64,000 nucleotides of DNA from a virus. The stretch covers positions 1 to 64,000 of the IMG/VR virus record IMGVR_UViG_3300009182_000042. One strand, 5' to 3'. Each line of letters starts with the position of its first letter. Position 1 is the stretch's first letter. Below the pieces are notes generated by a model. It ran no database searches, had not been told where the DNA came from, and saw only the letters and a program-made list of their open reading frames with translations. Positions 29,901 to 36,193 of this stretch are shown piece after piece. The position numbers and the translations under genes are program-made.

Positions 29901-32900
29901 AGCAGGAACACCAGTTGTAATTAGTGGATCAAACGGTGGTGGTGGTACAATTGCCAACGGTACATACTATGTTGCTGTGACACCAACACCAACTTCAAGT
30001 GCAATAACATTGGTTACCACAAGCGGCGGCTCAACAAGCCCAACCACAACATCTGGTACTCCAAGCGGTTTGACATTTGCGTTTAGTTTGGTTAATCCAT
30101 TGACATTCACCTACACATTAACAGCACCGTTTGGATTATCTTCGTTTAGTGTGTACTACGTGAACGGCATCACCAACTCAAATGGCGCTGCCAGCACAAC
30201 ATTTAGTGTGACAACTACTGCATCTGGAACATCTCCAGTGGCAGTAAATTCTATTACAGGACAAAACGTGTCGCTGTATGCGGCTGGATGGGACCATGTG
30301 GTTCCAGGTAGTGTTATCAATAACACTACTGATTTGACATCAGCATACATTATAGAACCATCAATCAGCTATACAGGTCCAGGTTACACAGGCGTAGCAA
30401 GATCATTGGCAACCAGTGCCAGTTATGTGGGCGTTGCTTACGGTTCTGGAAACTATGTTGCTGTATCAACGGGCGCTACCACTACACAATATAGCACAAC
30501 TGGTCGTGCATGGGCCAACGGCGGCGCATTACCAAGTGCAACATCTTGGAATGCTGTAACATATGGCGGAGGCCAAGGCGCACAAGCCACAGTTACAGTT
30601 GGTGGTTTTGGCGGAAGCGGTGCAGTATTAACAGCAGTTGTGGTGGGCGGCCAAGTAACAGGCATTACTATTGTCAACGGTGGCTTCAACTATAACACAG
30701 TTCCAACAATCACCATTACTCCAGTCAGCGGAGGATCAGGTGCTTCGGCAATCTGTACAGTTCTAAATGGTACTATCACTACAGCTACCATGGTTATTAA
30801 TGGTTCTGGTTATGCTAGTGGTGCTACAGTTGCAGTGGTTACCAGTGCAGTTTCCGCAGTTACCACTGTCACACGAGGACAAAATTACGGATACAACAGC
30901 ACAACTCCATCTGTTACATTAAGTGCTCCATTTAGCGGCACAGTATGGAGCAGTGGTGGTAGTGGCACAAGTGGTAGTTACTACTATTTTGTGAATACTG
31001 GTGTAACTCCTAACGTAACCAACTACTATCAGGCCACAAGTACAGGTACATTTACCACAAGCGGCCCAACACATACCACCGGTACAGTGGCCAACAACAC
31101 AGTAAACTTGTTGTATGTGGGTACACAAGCCACAGTAACACCTACATTAACCAATAATGGTATCAGCAGTTATACAGTAACCGTAGCTGGATTTGGATAT
31201 TCAACTGTTCCTACAATTACTATTGCAGATTTGTCAGCAAGATTTGTGGCAATCAGCACAACAACAGCTGGTGCAAACGTGGCACCTACTGGAGTAGCAG
31301 GCGCATGGAATTCTATGACATTGCCAAGTGCAGGTTATAATGCAATTGCATATGGTCTAGGACAATATGTTGTAGTAGGCGGTACAGCCGGTGCAGGTAT
31401 TATAGCAAGCAGTAGCGATGGTATCAACTTCAATGCACGAACTGTTCCAGCAGGTGCATCAGCTCAGTATTTTAGTGCTGTGGCATACGGTTCTACAGGA
31501 ACAGGCGCATCTGGTAACACGTCAACTGGATTGTTTGTAGCCATACCTTTGTATGGTAACACACCTGTTACAAGTACAAACGGTACCACATGGGCGATTC
31601 CACAAACCGCAGGCGGATCCAATGTGACTTTGCCGGCTTCACTGGCATGGAGCGGGATTGCATATGGTAATGGTCGTTTTGTAGCAATTGCCAGCAATAG
31701 TTCTAGCATAGCTTACAGTCTTAACGGTGGCGGCGCTTGGAACTTGTCCACTGTTGCTGGAGGTTCTGGACTGCCAGGTGTTTACAGTTGGTCAAGTATT
31801 GCTTATGGTGAAGGTCAATTTGTGGCCATAGCCGCAAACAGTGCTGTAAGTGCTACCAGCTGGGACGGTATCAACTGGACTATACAGACATTACCAGCAA
31901 CACAAAACTGGAGCAGTGTGGCATTTGGTAACCCACTGGCCGCAACTATCGGATATAACCCGCTGTTTGTAGCAGTTGCAAATACTGCTGGAACATCTGC
32001 GGCTGTGATACATACTGGCGCAACGCCACAAGGCCGTGTCAAAGTAACTAGCAATGCAGTTAGTGAAATACGTGTGATTGAGCCAGGAAGTGGATTTGCA
32101 AAAGGTATTGTTACTGCAACAACCGCAACCACAAACGTTATCACAGCTGATAATATTGAAAACTTGTCAGCAAATCAACCAGTTGAGTTTAATACAGTAA
32201 GTGCAGGTGGGTTGGCTTTACAAACAACTTACTATGTGATTGGTTCCAGTATTACAACAACCTCAGCACCAGCCGGCACGTTCCAAGTGGCTACCACATC
32301 GGGTGGCACAGTACCAGTGACATTGACAACCACTTCACCAACCGGTATGACATACACAACTGGTCCTATAGTTACTATTACTGATCCAAACCGTATTAAT
32401 GCGGCATTGGTCAGAGTGCGTACAGGTGATGGAGTGCTTGGTAACCCTAGCTTTCCTAACAGAGGTGCTGCCAATGCAACTGCAACAGCAAACACAGTAG
32501 GTGACGGATATAGCGACATCTATCAGACCAGCACATTTATCAACATAAGCAATTTGTATACTTTACCAACTGCTGGTGCAAACGTGCAATTTGCATCAAT
32601 ATCAAATGTTTGGTACAAATTGGTTGCAGTGACAAACTTGTTGGGTATTCCAGGCAACTACACAGCCACATTCCAGATAAATCCAGGACTTAGCGTGTAT
32701 CTTGCTCCTACCACTGGTAATTTGATTACCACAAGATTGAAATACAGTCAGGTTCGCTTGACTGGACATGATTTCTTATATATCGGTACTGGAAACCAGA
32801 CACAGACAAATTATCCGTATGTCAATGTAAGTAGTGCAGTTTCTGCCAATCAAACATTGGGCAGTGTGGGTGGCCGTGTGTTCTTTACAAGTACAGACCA

Positions 32901-33315
32901 GGACGGCAACTTCAACGTTGGAAACTTGTTTGGAGTACAGCAATCAACAGGTACTGCTAGTTTGAACGCCAGTGCGTTTAACTTGGCTGGATTACAGAGT
33001 TTGACACTGGGAGCGGTATCAGTTGGTGTGGGATCCGCTACTATTACAAGTTTCAGTACTGATCCGTACTTTACTGCTAATAGTGACAACATTATTCCTA
33101 CGCAGAAAGCTATCAAGAGCTATATCACAGCCCAGATAGGTGGTGGTTCTAGTAGCTTGAACGTAAATACATTGACAGCGGGCGTGATATTCATTGGTAA
33201 TAATCAAATATATAACACTACCGGATATCAACAGATATACGTAAGCAGTAAAATGCTATTCACAGGTGGAATTGATGGGGCACCAGTTGCTCTTACATTC
33301 TTCGCACAAAGATAA
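20971..33315 (+). CDS. Giant modular tail fibre/adhesin (4114 aa)
   Basis: Exceptionally long fibre gene of 12.3 kb. Approximate order: 1-640, seven CBM5/12-like repeats interrupted by cassettes at about 98-187 and 397-477; 685-1090, first beta-helix part (SVKTGTYNEVLPIVVPSYTV); 1100-2215, cassettes and helical linkers; 2217-2387, second beta-helix part (NMFLVRNGSGLRNMTLSGIT, GGRIRATNGNSSYGTYGVLA); 2530-3100, further cassettes, including two TTALPA..TQVVISG copies; 3137-3680, propeller-like repeats (WSGIAYGNGRFVAIASNSSS) split by a 220-aa GG.GY..VPTITI insert; 3690-4114, C-terminal FFTSTDQDGNFNVGNLFGVQ domain. No catalytic residues are evident. The framework matches the 2698-aa paralogue; the extra length is largely inserted cassettes. 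A receptor-binding role is inferred. Confidence 0.83.
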   Translation: MAEYKLGRIKFVYQGTWTGSSTYVVDDVVSVGGKTYICIVSNTSSAVFATDLASSYWSLVADGTRWTGTWANATYYQLGDQVLYGGIVYQATTAHTSATATATLTATGFTVSGGTATLTYASQVVQPFLVGATITLAGFTPTQTSGTVNTVNTTFTVVTCTTTQVTFALTGTYTVSVLGTVAGASQLGLELNQANWTAFASNINYLSTWSVNTRYKVNDLVTYGGYTYIATTAHVSANTTALGLEQDQAKWSTFNPGLSYQGAWSGSSVKYRLNDIVKYGASLFICTTAHVSSATFSTSNFATFVNGLQYVPGGSNAWSSATTYVTGDIVTYGGNLYVASQIASNQNPTTATTYWNLYTGGFSYQGAWTGVTSYKIGQVVNLGGYTYLALADNTQNVLTLTGTTVTTNIITLSASTTALVANLPVVFASTVGGLTGSQTYYVIGSSITANTFQVASISGGVSPVTLSTTTGQSVSVTTQPQPPFATYWSRLNSGIRYNPTTGTYNAVSATNVTGTGTSATFNVTASKTTYSVTLASGGSGYSSTGGSNTIKIVGTSLGGLSPANDITITITGQSSGAITTFTSVGYAVTWSTAVSYVLGDVVYFGSNSYICVSGHVSASGNKPDADTVGAYWNLLAAGNESAVLTVTGDLFYYGSTGPTRLPIGTDGQVLRVNSNTPSWAYYGQINNIVYVSSATGVDTLATSQGTTLDKPWRTIQFACQQVENGYLNLNLGNLIQINKQFLLKEVNNFVLYNYTFNITATTTSTNLITVGGSSTIAQTTTTNLYSNMPVVFNVTAGGLTAGTTYYVIGSSITSTQFQVATNPSTSGAQTAVTLSTTSTANLGQYVYSQSKTERDTGFIVDGIIFDITHTGNSKTIANALTYFNSAGTGYTSGVLAYDISPFVKALNYLSTLITSNVGANTAPGTNYQTTISSAVTVTGASGTGAIATITFSAQSYAYNVGSQITVASVSPAGYNGTYVVLSSTTTSVSYANTTTASYISGGTVNYTRATQQINTTYTAEAAALTRIPVLVGLVTAPLSLGNTTPITGILANATTTISVKTGTYNEVLPIVVPSYTVVYGDELRSSTVQPAVANITLANDKPKTIVALTRLQTQLGNLLQNTSITGSTGNTQYLSVSASTGAASVATLTFAAQTTAPFSVGQYITVSGFTSSAAGYNGSYAVTACTTTTVSYANATTASTSGSPIVSGQNTQLSVADVGSSTAVNTINTFTSSINNMIFNGIAQVPAISITTVTGYNSSFLPGHSTGVTQITSNYGFIKAELTAFMNTNYSSVWSSLGVAGQQIYLLQIQYILDGMQYDMAYGCNNQSIINGSSYYSLNINQIPLVNQPAYLATFQRLQAIVGQIVRAQSVAATAGNGATQTTGSDAGVAPAAFASARIADVIYWFTNGNANSTVNTITGSISGTTLTVSSQTSAVAPGTLLTGTGINGMYIVNQISSSAGAQAATTYSSGGGNGTSTFVVASATGIAAGQFITGTGIPAGTYVASTYSSGSTTVPIANYFGSPVTFTLQASGAYLFYPANTAGTYTLSITGGTGTAFTSLSTFTPVNSGAYTLVGSNALQLAYTQLQARATEIASDTQVFVAKYNQQYNISATLTSRDAGLIVNALSFDVLFTTNFNTIAVGRAFNRSNTSAQAVVNNVNNQLYATTAAINFIGFKAKMIAAAGGQVQAQTLIDDIIYRINGQATTTLTTATVSTNVLTASSTSAMAVNQPVSFTNLPANINTTVTSTLAAFAGSITATATVALTGVGTITSNGGGSFTFGTAQSAGTFYVGQVLTPTGSLSGITWTGYTAGTSYVVSVTNGTSTVTLTTVTGNVLTVTQGTASGITFNTYLATITTTGLVIGSAIALSSTGFGGLTTATTYYVIGFGPTASASCALSATAGGNSVALSNGSGTMIAQTTTNLLNLTGYVGTLGITVGQQCYFSGGTYAGISPYQLYYIVSASGTGITVSTTSGGSSVTISTVSSGSMTLTVNAAGGIWANNQYYINTIPSSTTFTITNSYKSGTAYTITNTASSMTATATFGPTATVLYYNSPMIHGSVTYNGTLTTVNAAEIIRANVGFLSAEATAYVAASYGGSISSTAATTNLITTSGNHNFTVGDPVQFSGSVVGGLSAATTYYVLTVNSNTTFTVSLTQVSQGTQTAVALTNTSSAFTVTYFNTAQSYITSFLNGMIYDLQYTGNSRSLRAVELYNNAVGSSTISNMFLVRNGSGLRNMTLSGITGTLSAANAYGTKRPTGGAYTSLDPGFGPNDTSVQILTRSTYVQNCTMFGYACVGAKVDGALHSAGNKSIVSNDYTCVIGDGIGWWNTGTGSLAELVSVFNYYSYSGYLAELGGRIRATNGNSSYGTYGVLAEGTDTFETPIYANLNNRAAAATITTVVTDSTTQILRFEYGNAGINYTNSVPTVNGSGYNAVAFQDEFRDAAVFETRLIDPNNTGLTGGTSYVSAVNVGQTNANGVGYQLIAAADTALTGGYNGMKVQITAGTGVGQVANILAFNNASKYAQIIRPTFATLPVTASTNATAASSSSAFIATYAGRYPTLVAPVMGSGSYVAGMYLTSSGTVTAGTYITAINTGSITSASIASSTFSSTGSIGASITGAGTAANPWIATITGMSSTSSFVVGAQITATNGTGTLYGSTPTSVIVASVPSTTSITYSVIGGTIPTTGTVTNIQQTMLSGSAFANLLPGMVLSGGSVIASYVAGQVTATGTALATATMTGTISTNTLTLATFTVGSIYTVQVGQYVAQISGIPAGTYITAVNPATGVITINTTLYGAVSGSNSTYTAGGAGTYALTANSFTTVTGAPTTGTQYLLNTAQTQIAATVTGTQNTLTVASNASLYNTMPLYLGTAVAPLSGVAISATGAISFTSTTTALPANTQVVISGANVGTGIVATGTFFVAASPSPTTTGVTLLTALSGGTTISTTAGTVVTSGNLSSVNIGSSGNLTFTALGAALPAGTPVVISGSNGGGGTIANGTYYVAVTPTPTSSAITLVTTSGGSTSPTTTSGTPSGLTFAFSLVNPLTFTYTLTAPFGLSSFSVYYVNGITNSNGAASTTFSVTTTASGTSPVAVNSITGQNVSLYAAGWDHVVPGSVINNTTDLTSAYIIEPSISYTGPGYTGVARSLATSASYVGVAYGSGNYVAVSTGATTTQYSTTGRAWANGGALPSATSWNAVTYGGGQGAQATVTVGGFGGSGAVLTAVVVGGQVTGITIVNGGFNYNTVPTITITPVSGGSGASAICTVLNGTITTATMVINGSGYASGATVAVVTSAVSAVTTVTRGQNYGYNSTTPSVTLSAPFSGTVWSSGGSGTSGSYYYFVNTGVTPNVTNYYQATSTGTFTTSGPTHTTGTVANNTVNLLYVGTQATVTPTLTNNGISSYTVTVAGFGYSTVPTITIADLSARFVAISTTTAGANVAPTGVAGAWNSMTLPSAGYNAIAYGLGQYVVVGGTAGAGIIASSSDGINFNARTVPAGASAQYFSAVAYGSTGTGASGNTSTGLFVAIPLYGNTPVTSTNGTTWAIPQTAGGSNVTLPASLAWSGIAYGNGRFVAIASNSSSIAYSLNGGGAWNLSTVAGGSGLPGVYSWSSIAYGEGQFVAIAANSAVSATSWDGINWTIQTLPATQNWSSVAFGNPLAATIGYNPLFVAVANTAGTSAAVIHTGATPQGRVKVTSNAVSEIRVIEPGSGFAKGIVTATTATTNVITADNIENLSANQPVEFNTVSAGGLALQTTYYVIGSSITTTSAPAGTFQVATTSGGTVPVTLTTTSPTGMTYTTGPIVTITDPNRINAALVRVRTGDGVLGNPSFPNRGAANATATANTVGDGYSDIYQTSTFINISNLYTLPTAGANVQFASISNVWYKLVAVTNLLGIPGNYTATFQINPGLSVYLAPTTGNLITTRLKYSQVRLTGHDFLYIGTGNQTQTNYPYVNVSSAVSANQTLGSVGGRVFFTSTDQDGNFNVGNLFGVQQSTGTASLNASAFNLAGLQSLTLGAVSVGVGSATITSFSTDPYFTANSDNIIPTQKAIKSYITAQIGGGSSSLNVNTLTAGVIFIGNNQIYNTTGYQQIYVSSKMLFTGGIDGAPVALTFFAQR
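30577..31237 (+). repeat. Domain inserted inside a propeller blade
   Basis: In other blades the conserved text runs Y-G-N-G-R-F-V-A-I. Here WNAVTYGGGQ stops at about 30576 and the matching ARFVAISTT resumes at about 31238, separated by about 220 residues of a different GG.GY....PTITI-type repeat. The host motif is split at its centre, which marks the insertion boundaries well. Confidence 0.6.
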
Positions 33316-33336
33316 AAATTTTGGAGAAATAATAAC

Positions 33337-33687
33337 ATGGCAACAGGACGATTTACAACACCACAAACAGCAGGGTCAGTACAGGTAACCAACTCAGGTT
33401 ACACTGTGCTGTATACTGTACCCAACAACACTTATAGCATTTTTAATGTGTCGTTAACCAATTCTAGTGCTAGTGCAGTTACAGTAAAACTGGCAATATG
33501 CACAACAGCCAACGTGGCATCCCCATTAGCATCAGACTTCATTGAAAGTTTGACTACTATTGTTGGGTATGGTGTATTTGAACGTACAGGTTTGGTAATG
33601 CAGGCAGGTTTGAACATTGTGTGTCAAGCCAGCGCGGCATCTACTGTAAACGCAACTGTGTACGGTATTGAAACATCAACACAATAA
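33337..33687 (+). CDS. Small beta-rich fibre-associated protein
   Basis: 116 aa: VTNSGYTVLYTVPNNTYSIF, NVSLTNSSASAVTVKLAICT, VMQAGLNIVCQASAASTVNA. Beta-sandwich-like, polar, and placed 21 nt after the 4114-aa fibre with GGAG before the ATG. Third member of the 110-116 aa set that trails fibre genes. Function not known; fibre cap, adaptor or assembly factor are the options. Confidence 0.65.
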   Translation: MATGRFTTPQTAGSVQVTNSGYTVLYTVPNNTYSIFNVSLTNSSASAVTVKLAICTTANVASPLASDFIESLTTIVGYGVFERTGLVMQAGLNIVCQASAASTVNATVYGIETSTQ

Positions 33688-33711
33688 TAGGAATACAAGA
33701 GAGAATAAATT

Positions 33712-35655
33712 ATGGCACGTTATAACAGCTCAGCAGTTGCTACACTAAGTTCGGCAACGGTTATCACAACTCCAAGTCAGGGGTTGTTGACAGAATTGGT
33801 CGGATCACCGCCTTATGCGGTGCAAATTCCCGATCCAACTATTTGGTATGGTCAAACACAGACCTACTATAATAACTCAGGAGGTGTTGTAACACTGAAT
33901 ACTCCTGCCGGTACATTTATTGGTCCAGGAAGTTCAGGCAGTTCAAGTTTACAGATGCCCAATCAAAGTGTTGTGGTATTGGCATCGGACACTACCAAAT
34001 ATGTTATCTCATCATTCGACGGCGGCCCAACTTATGCTCAAACTGGTAACGGTAACAGCAGTAGTTATGCATTGTTGTTGAACGGTGACTTGGTGCAAAG
34101 TGCATCAACCATGAACTTGGTCAACACCAACACCACAACTGTCAACGCATTTGGCGCAGCCACAAGTATCAATATTGGTGCTCCATTCAGCACAACAACC
34201 TTTAACGGCAGTGTGTTCGTCAAAGGCGGCTTGGTGCAAGTCAACTCCAGCAGTGTGTTGGTAGAAGATAAAAATATTGAAATTGGTTATATCAACCCTA
34301 TCAGCTACGGCGGCGGCACAATAACAACCATCGGTGGATCCATTTCCGGTTCAACCACATTTACCAGTATTAGTGGTACAAAGATTGCCGCAGGTTATAC
34401 TGGCACAGTGTCTGGTGTGAGTCAATTCAGCACCAGCGGTGCTGGCACTGGTGCAACATTCAACATCACCATAAGCGGTGCTGGCACAACATACACTGGT
34501 GTTACCACAATTACGGTGGTCGCCGGCGGCGTGGGTTATGCACTGGGTGATACTGTAACCATTGGTGGTAGTGTGTTTGGCGGCTCAAGTGCCAACGGTA
34601 CCAACAACCTGACATTCACAATCAGCAACGTGAACGCCAGTCCTTGGTATGCCACAATTACAGGCATAACCAACACCACCAACTTGGTGGTAGGCAGCGC
34701 AATCAGTGCCACAAACGGTACTGGTAGTTTTGGTTCTGGTAATACTTCTCAGTTGGTTTTGAGCAATCTAAGTAGTACCAGCATACAGATTGTGGTCACA
34801 GGCGGCACAACGCCAGTAGCGGGTACAGTTACCAATATTACACCGGGTTCCAACGATGCTTATGCCAATGACGGTGGTATCAAGCTGTATGGCTCAACAA
34901 ACAAAACACTGATTTGGTCGCTGAATTCAGTTGGACCAACCAGTGGCAATACTGGCCAACCATCATGGACCACCAGCGAAGGCTTGTCTTTCAGAAGTGC
35001 CACTGCCAGTAACTTTGGTATCCAAACATACCCTGGATCGGGCACTGGTTTTAACATATTAACCAACGGTGTAACCAACGGCACAGTCAACATTGCTACT
35101 GATGCAGTAACTAATAACCTGTTCACAGCTGGTACTGCAAACACCATTGGTGCATCTGGATCTGGCACAACTACTATTAGAAATACCACTTTAACATTCA
35201 GCGGTACCACTCTAAATGCAACTGCCATGACCAACTTCAACGGTAAAACTACTGGTTGTTTCATGTATATTGGTAGCCTGGCTATTGGTACAACCAACAA
35301 TCCAGGTGACGGTCAGATCAATGCAACCAGCAACATCATAGCGTATTACTCAGACGACAGACTAAAAACACGATTGGGCACCATTGAAAATGCTCTTGAA
35401 AAATTGGAAACACTAACTGGTTTCTACTATGAAGCCAACGAAACAGCACAGGCACTGGGTTACAAATCAGTGCGTGAAGTAGGTGTGTCAGCCCAAGATG
35501 TGCAAAAGATCCTACCAGAAATTATCAAGCCAGCACCTATTGACGCTAAGTACATGACAATTCAATACGAAAAGTTAACACCATTAGTAATTGAAGCAGT
35601 TAAGGAACTGAGTGCCATGGTAAAAGAGTTGAAAGCCAAGATTGATAAGGAATAA
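33712..35655 (+). CDS. Tail fibre with C-terminal peptidase S74/intramolecular chaperone domain
   Basis: 647 aa. The N-terminal region (about 1-210) carries fibre segments such as VNAFGAATSINIGAPFSTTT and VEDKNIEIGYINP. The middle is Gly/Thr-rich repeat. Residues about 547-647 form the endosialidase-type chaperone: SDDRLKTRLG (Ser547 and Lys552 are the expected self-cleavage residues), LTGFYYEANE, GVSAQDVQKILPEI, and a helical YEKLTPLVIEAVKELSAMVK tail. This domain trimerises the fibre and is released by autoproteolysis. The stop overlaps the next start (TAATG), so the Cys-rich protein is translationally coupled to this fibre. Confidence 0.88.
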   Translation: MARYNSSAVATLSSATVITTPSQGLLTELVGSPPYAVQIPDPTIWYGQTQTYYNNSGGVVTLNTPAGTFIGPGSSGSSSLQMPNQSVVVLASDTTKYVISSFDGGPTYAQTGNGNSSSYALLLNGDLVQSASTMNLVNTNTTTVNAFGAATSINIGAPFSTTTFNGSVFVKGGLVQVNSSSVLVEDKNIEIGYINPISYGGGTITTIGGSISGSTTFTSISGTKIAAGYTGTVSGVSQFSTSGAGTGATFNITISGAGTTYTGVTTITVVAGGVGYALGDTVTIGGSVFGGSSANGTNNLTFTISNVNASPWYATITGITNTTNLVVGSAISATNGTGSFGSGNTSQLVLSNLSSTSIQIVVTGGTTPVAGTVTNITPGSNDAYANDGGIKLYGSTNKTLIWSLNSVGPTSGNTGQPSWTTSEGLSFRSATASNFGIQTYPGSGTGFNILTNGVTNGTVNIATDAVTNNLFTAGTANTIGASGSGTTTIRNTTLTFSGTTLNATAMTNFNGKTTGCFMYIGSLAIGTTNNPGDGQINATSNIIAYYSDDRLKTRLGTIENALEKLETLTGFYYEANETAQALGYKSVREVGVSAQDVQKILPEIIKPAPIDAKYMTIQYEKLTPLVIEAVKELSAMVKELKAKIDKE

Positions 35656-36176
35656 TGATGTCAGATCAAGACAATAATCAGCCAGTCGATCCAAAAGCAA
35701 TCCAACCGCAGACCATTACTGGCGGTACTATTTCGTTCGCCAACATTACAGCTGAAATTGGGCAGGGTAACAGCAATGTGGGTTTGCAATTTTTGAACAC
35801 CTATGTTGCACCCAGTCTAACTGGATATTTTCAAAATGCTCCCAACGGTGGCAACTGTGTGGGCTACAATAGCAACTGCGGGTCAACTCCACGTCCCACA
35901 TTCCGTAGCACATATCCTGACATGAACGAATTTAGGAACTTAACTTATTTCAATAGTCAAAACAAGGGACAATGTAACAACGGTAATTGTACCAACAACA
36001 ACTGTAACTGCGGAAATATCGCCTGCTACAACTGTACTATCAATGGTCGTATTAACTGTCAGAATTGTGACGGACAAGCATGGCTACAAGCTAATTGTAA
36101 CTGCGCCTGTACAATGAATTGTAATTATACCAGCTACAGCGTGGCTTGTAATTGCAACTGCAATTGTAATTGTTAA
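35655..36176 (+). CDS. Cys/Asn-rich protein, candidate substrate of the adjacent maturation enzymes
   Basis: 173 aa. Residues 1-65 are ordinary (SDQDNNQPVDPKAIQPQTIT, GLQFLNTYVAPSLTGYF). The rest holds 19 Cys, at positions 68, 75, 107, 112, 117, 119, 124, 127, 135, 138, 148, 150, 152, 156, 165, 167, 169, 171 and 173, mostly in N-C, C-N-C or NxxC contexts, ending ACNCNCNCNC. The only Trp is W143, inside the Cys block. The start is ATG 35655, coupled to the fibre gene, or the adjacent ATG 35658. A radical SAM/SPASM enzyme and an FAD halogenase-like enzyme lie downstream. A leader-plus-core RiPP-like precursor, or a fibre tip carrying cross-linked Cys, is inferred. Disulphide or metal binding are alternatives. 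Confidence 0.72.
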   Translation: MMSDQDNNQPVDPKAIQPQTITGGTISFANITAEIGQGNSNVGLQFLNTYVAPSLTGYFQNAPNGGNCVGYNSNCGSTPRPTFRSTYPDMNEFRNLTYFNSQNKGQCNNGNCTNNNCNCGNIACYNCTINGRINCQNCDGQAWLQANCNCACTMNCNYTSYSVACNCNCNCNC

Positions 36177-36193
36177 TACACTAAAGGTAACCC

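Noticed and set aside
3661-33315. Possible diversity-generating retroelement target in the fibre genes
   Set aside because: No reverse transcriptase, template repeat or adenine-biased variable region is present in the window; the repeats are diverged protein cassettes.
35655-36176. Metallothionein or ferredoxin-like interpretation of the Cys-rich protein
   Set aside because: Not excluded, but the CNC spacing is not a known ferredoxin pattern, and the adjacent SPASM and FAD enzymes make a modified substrate the better explanation.
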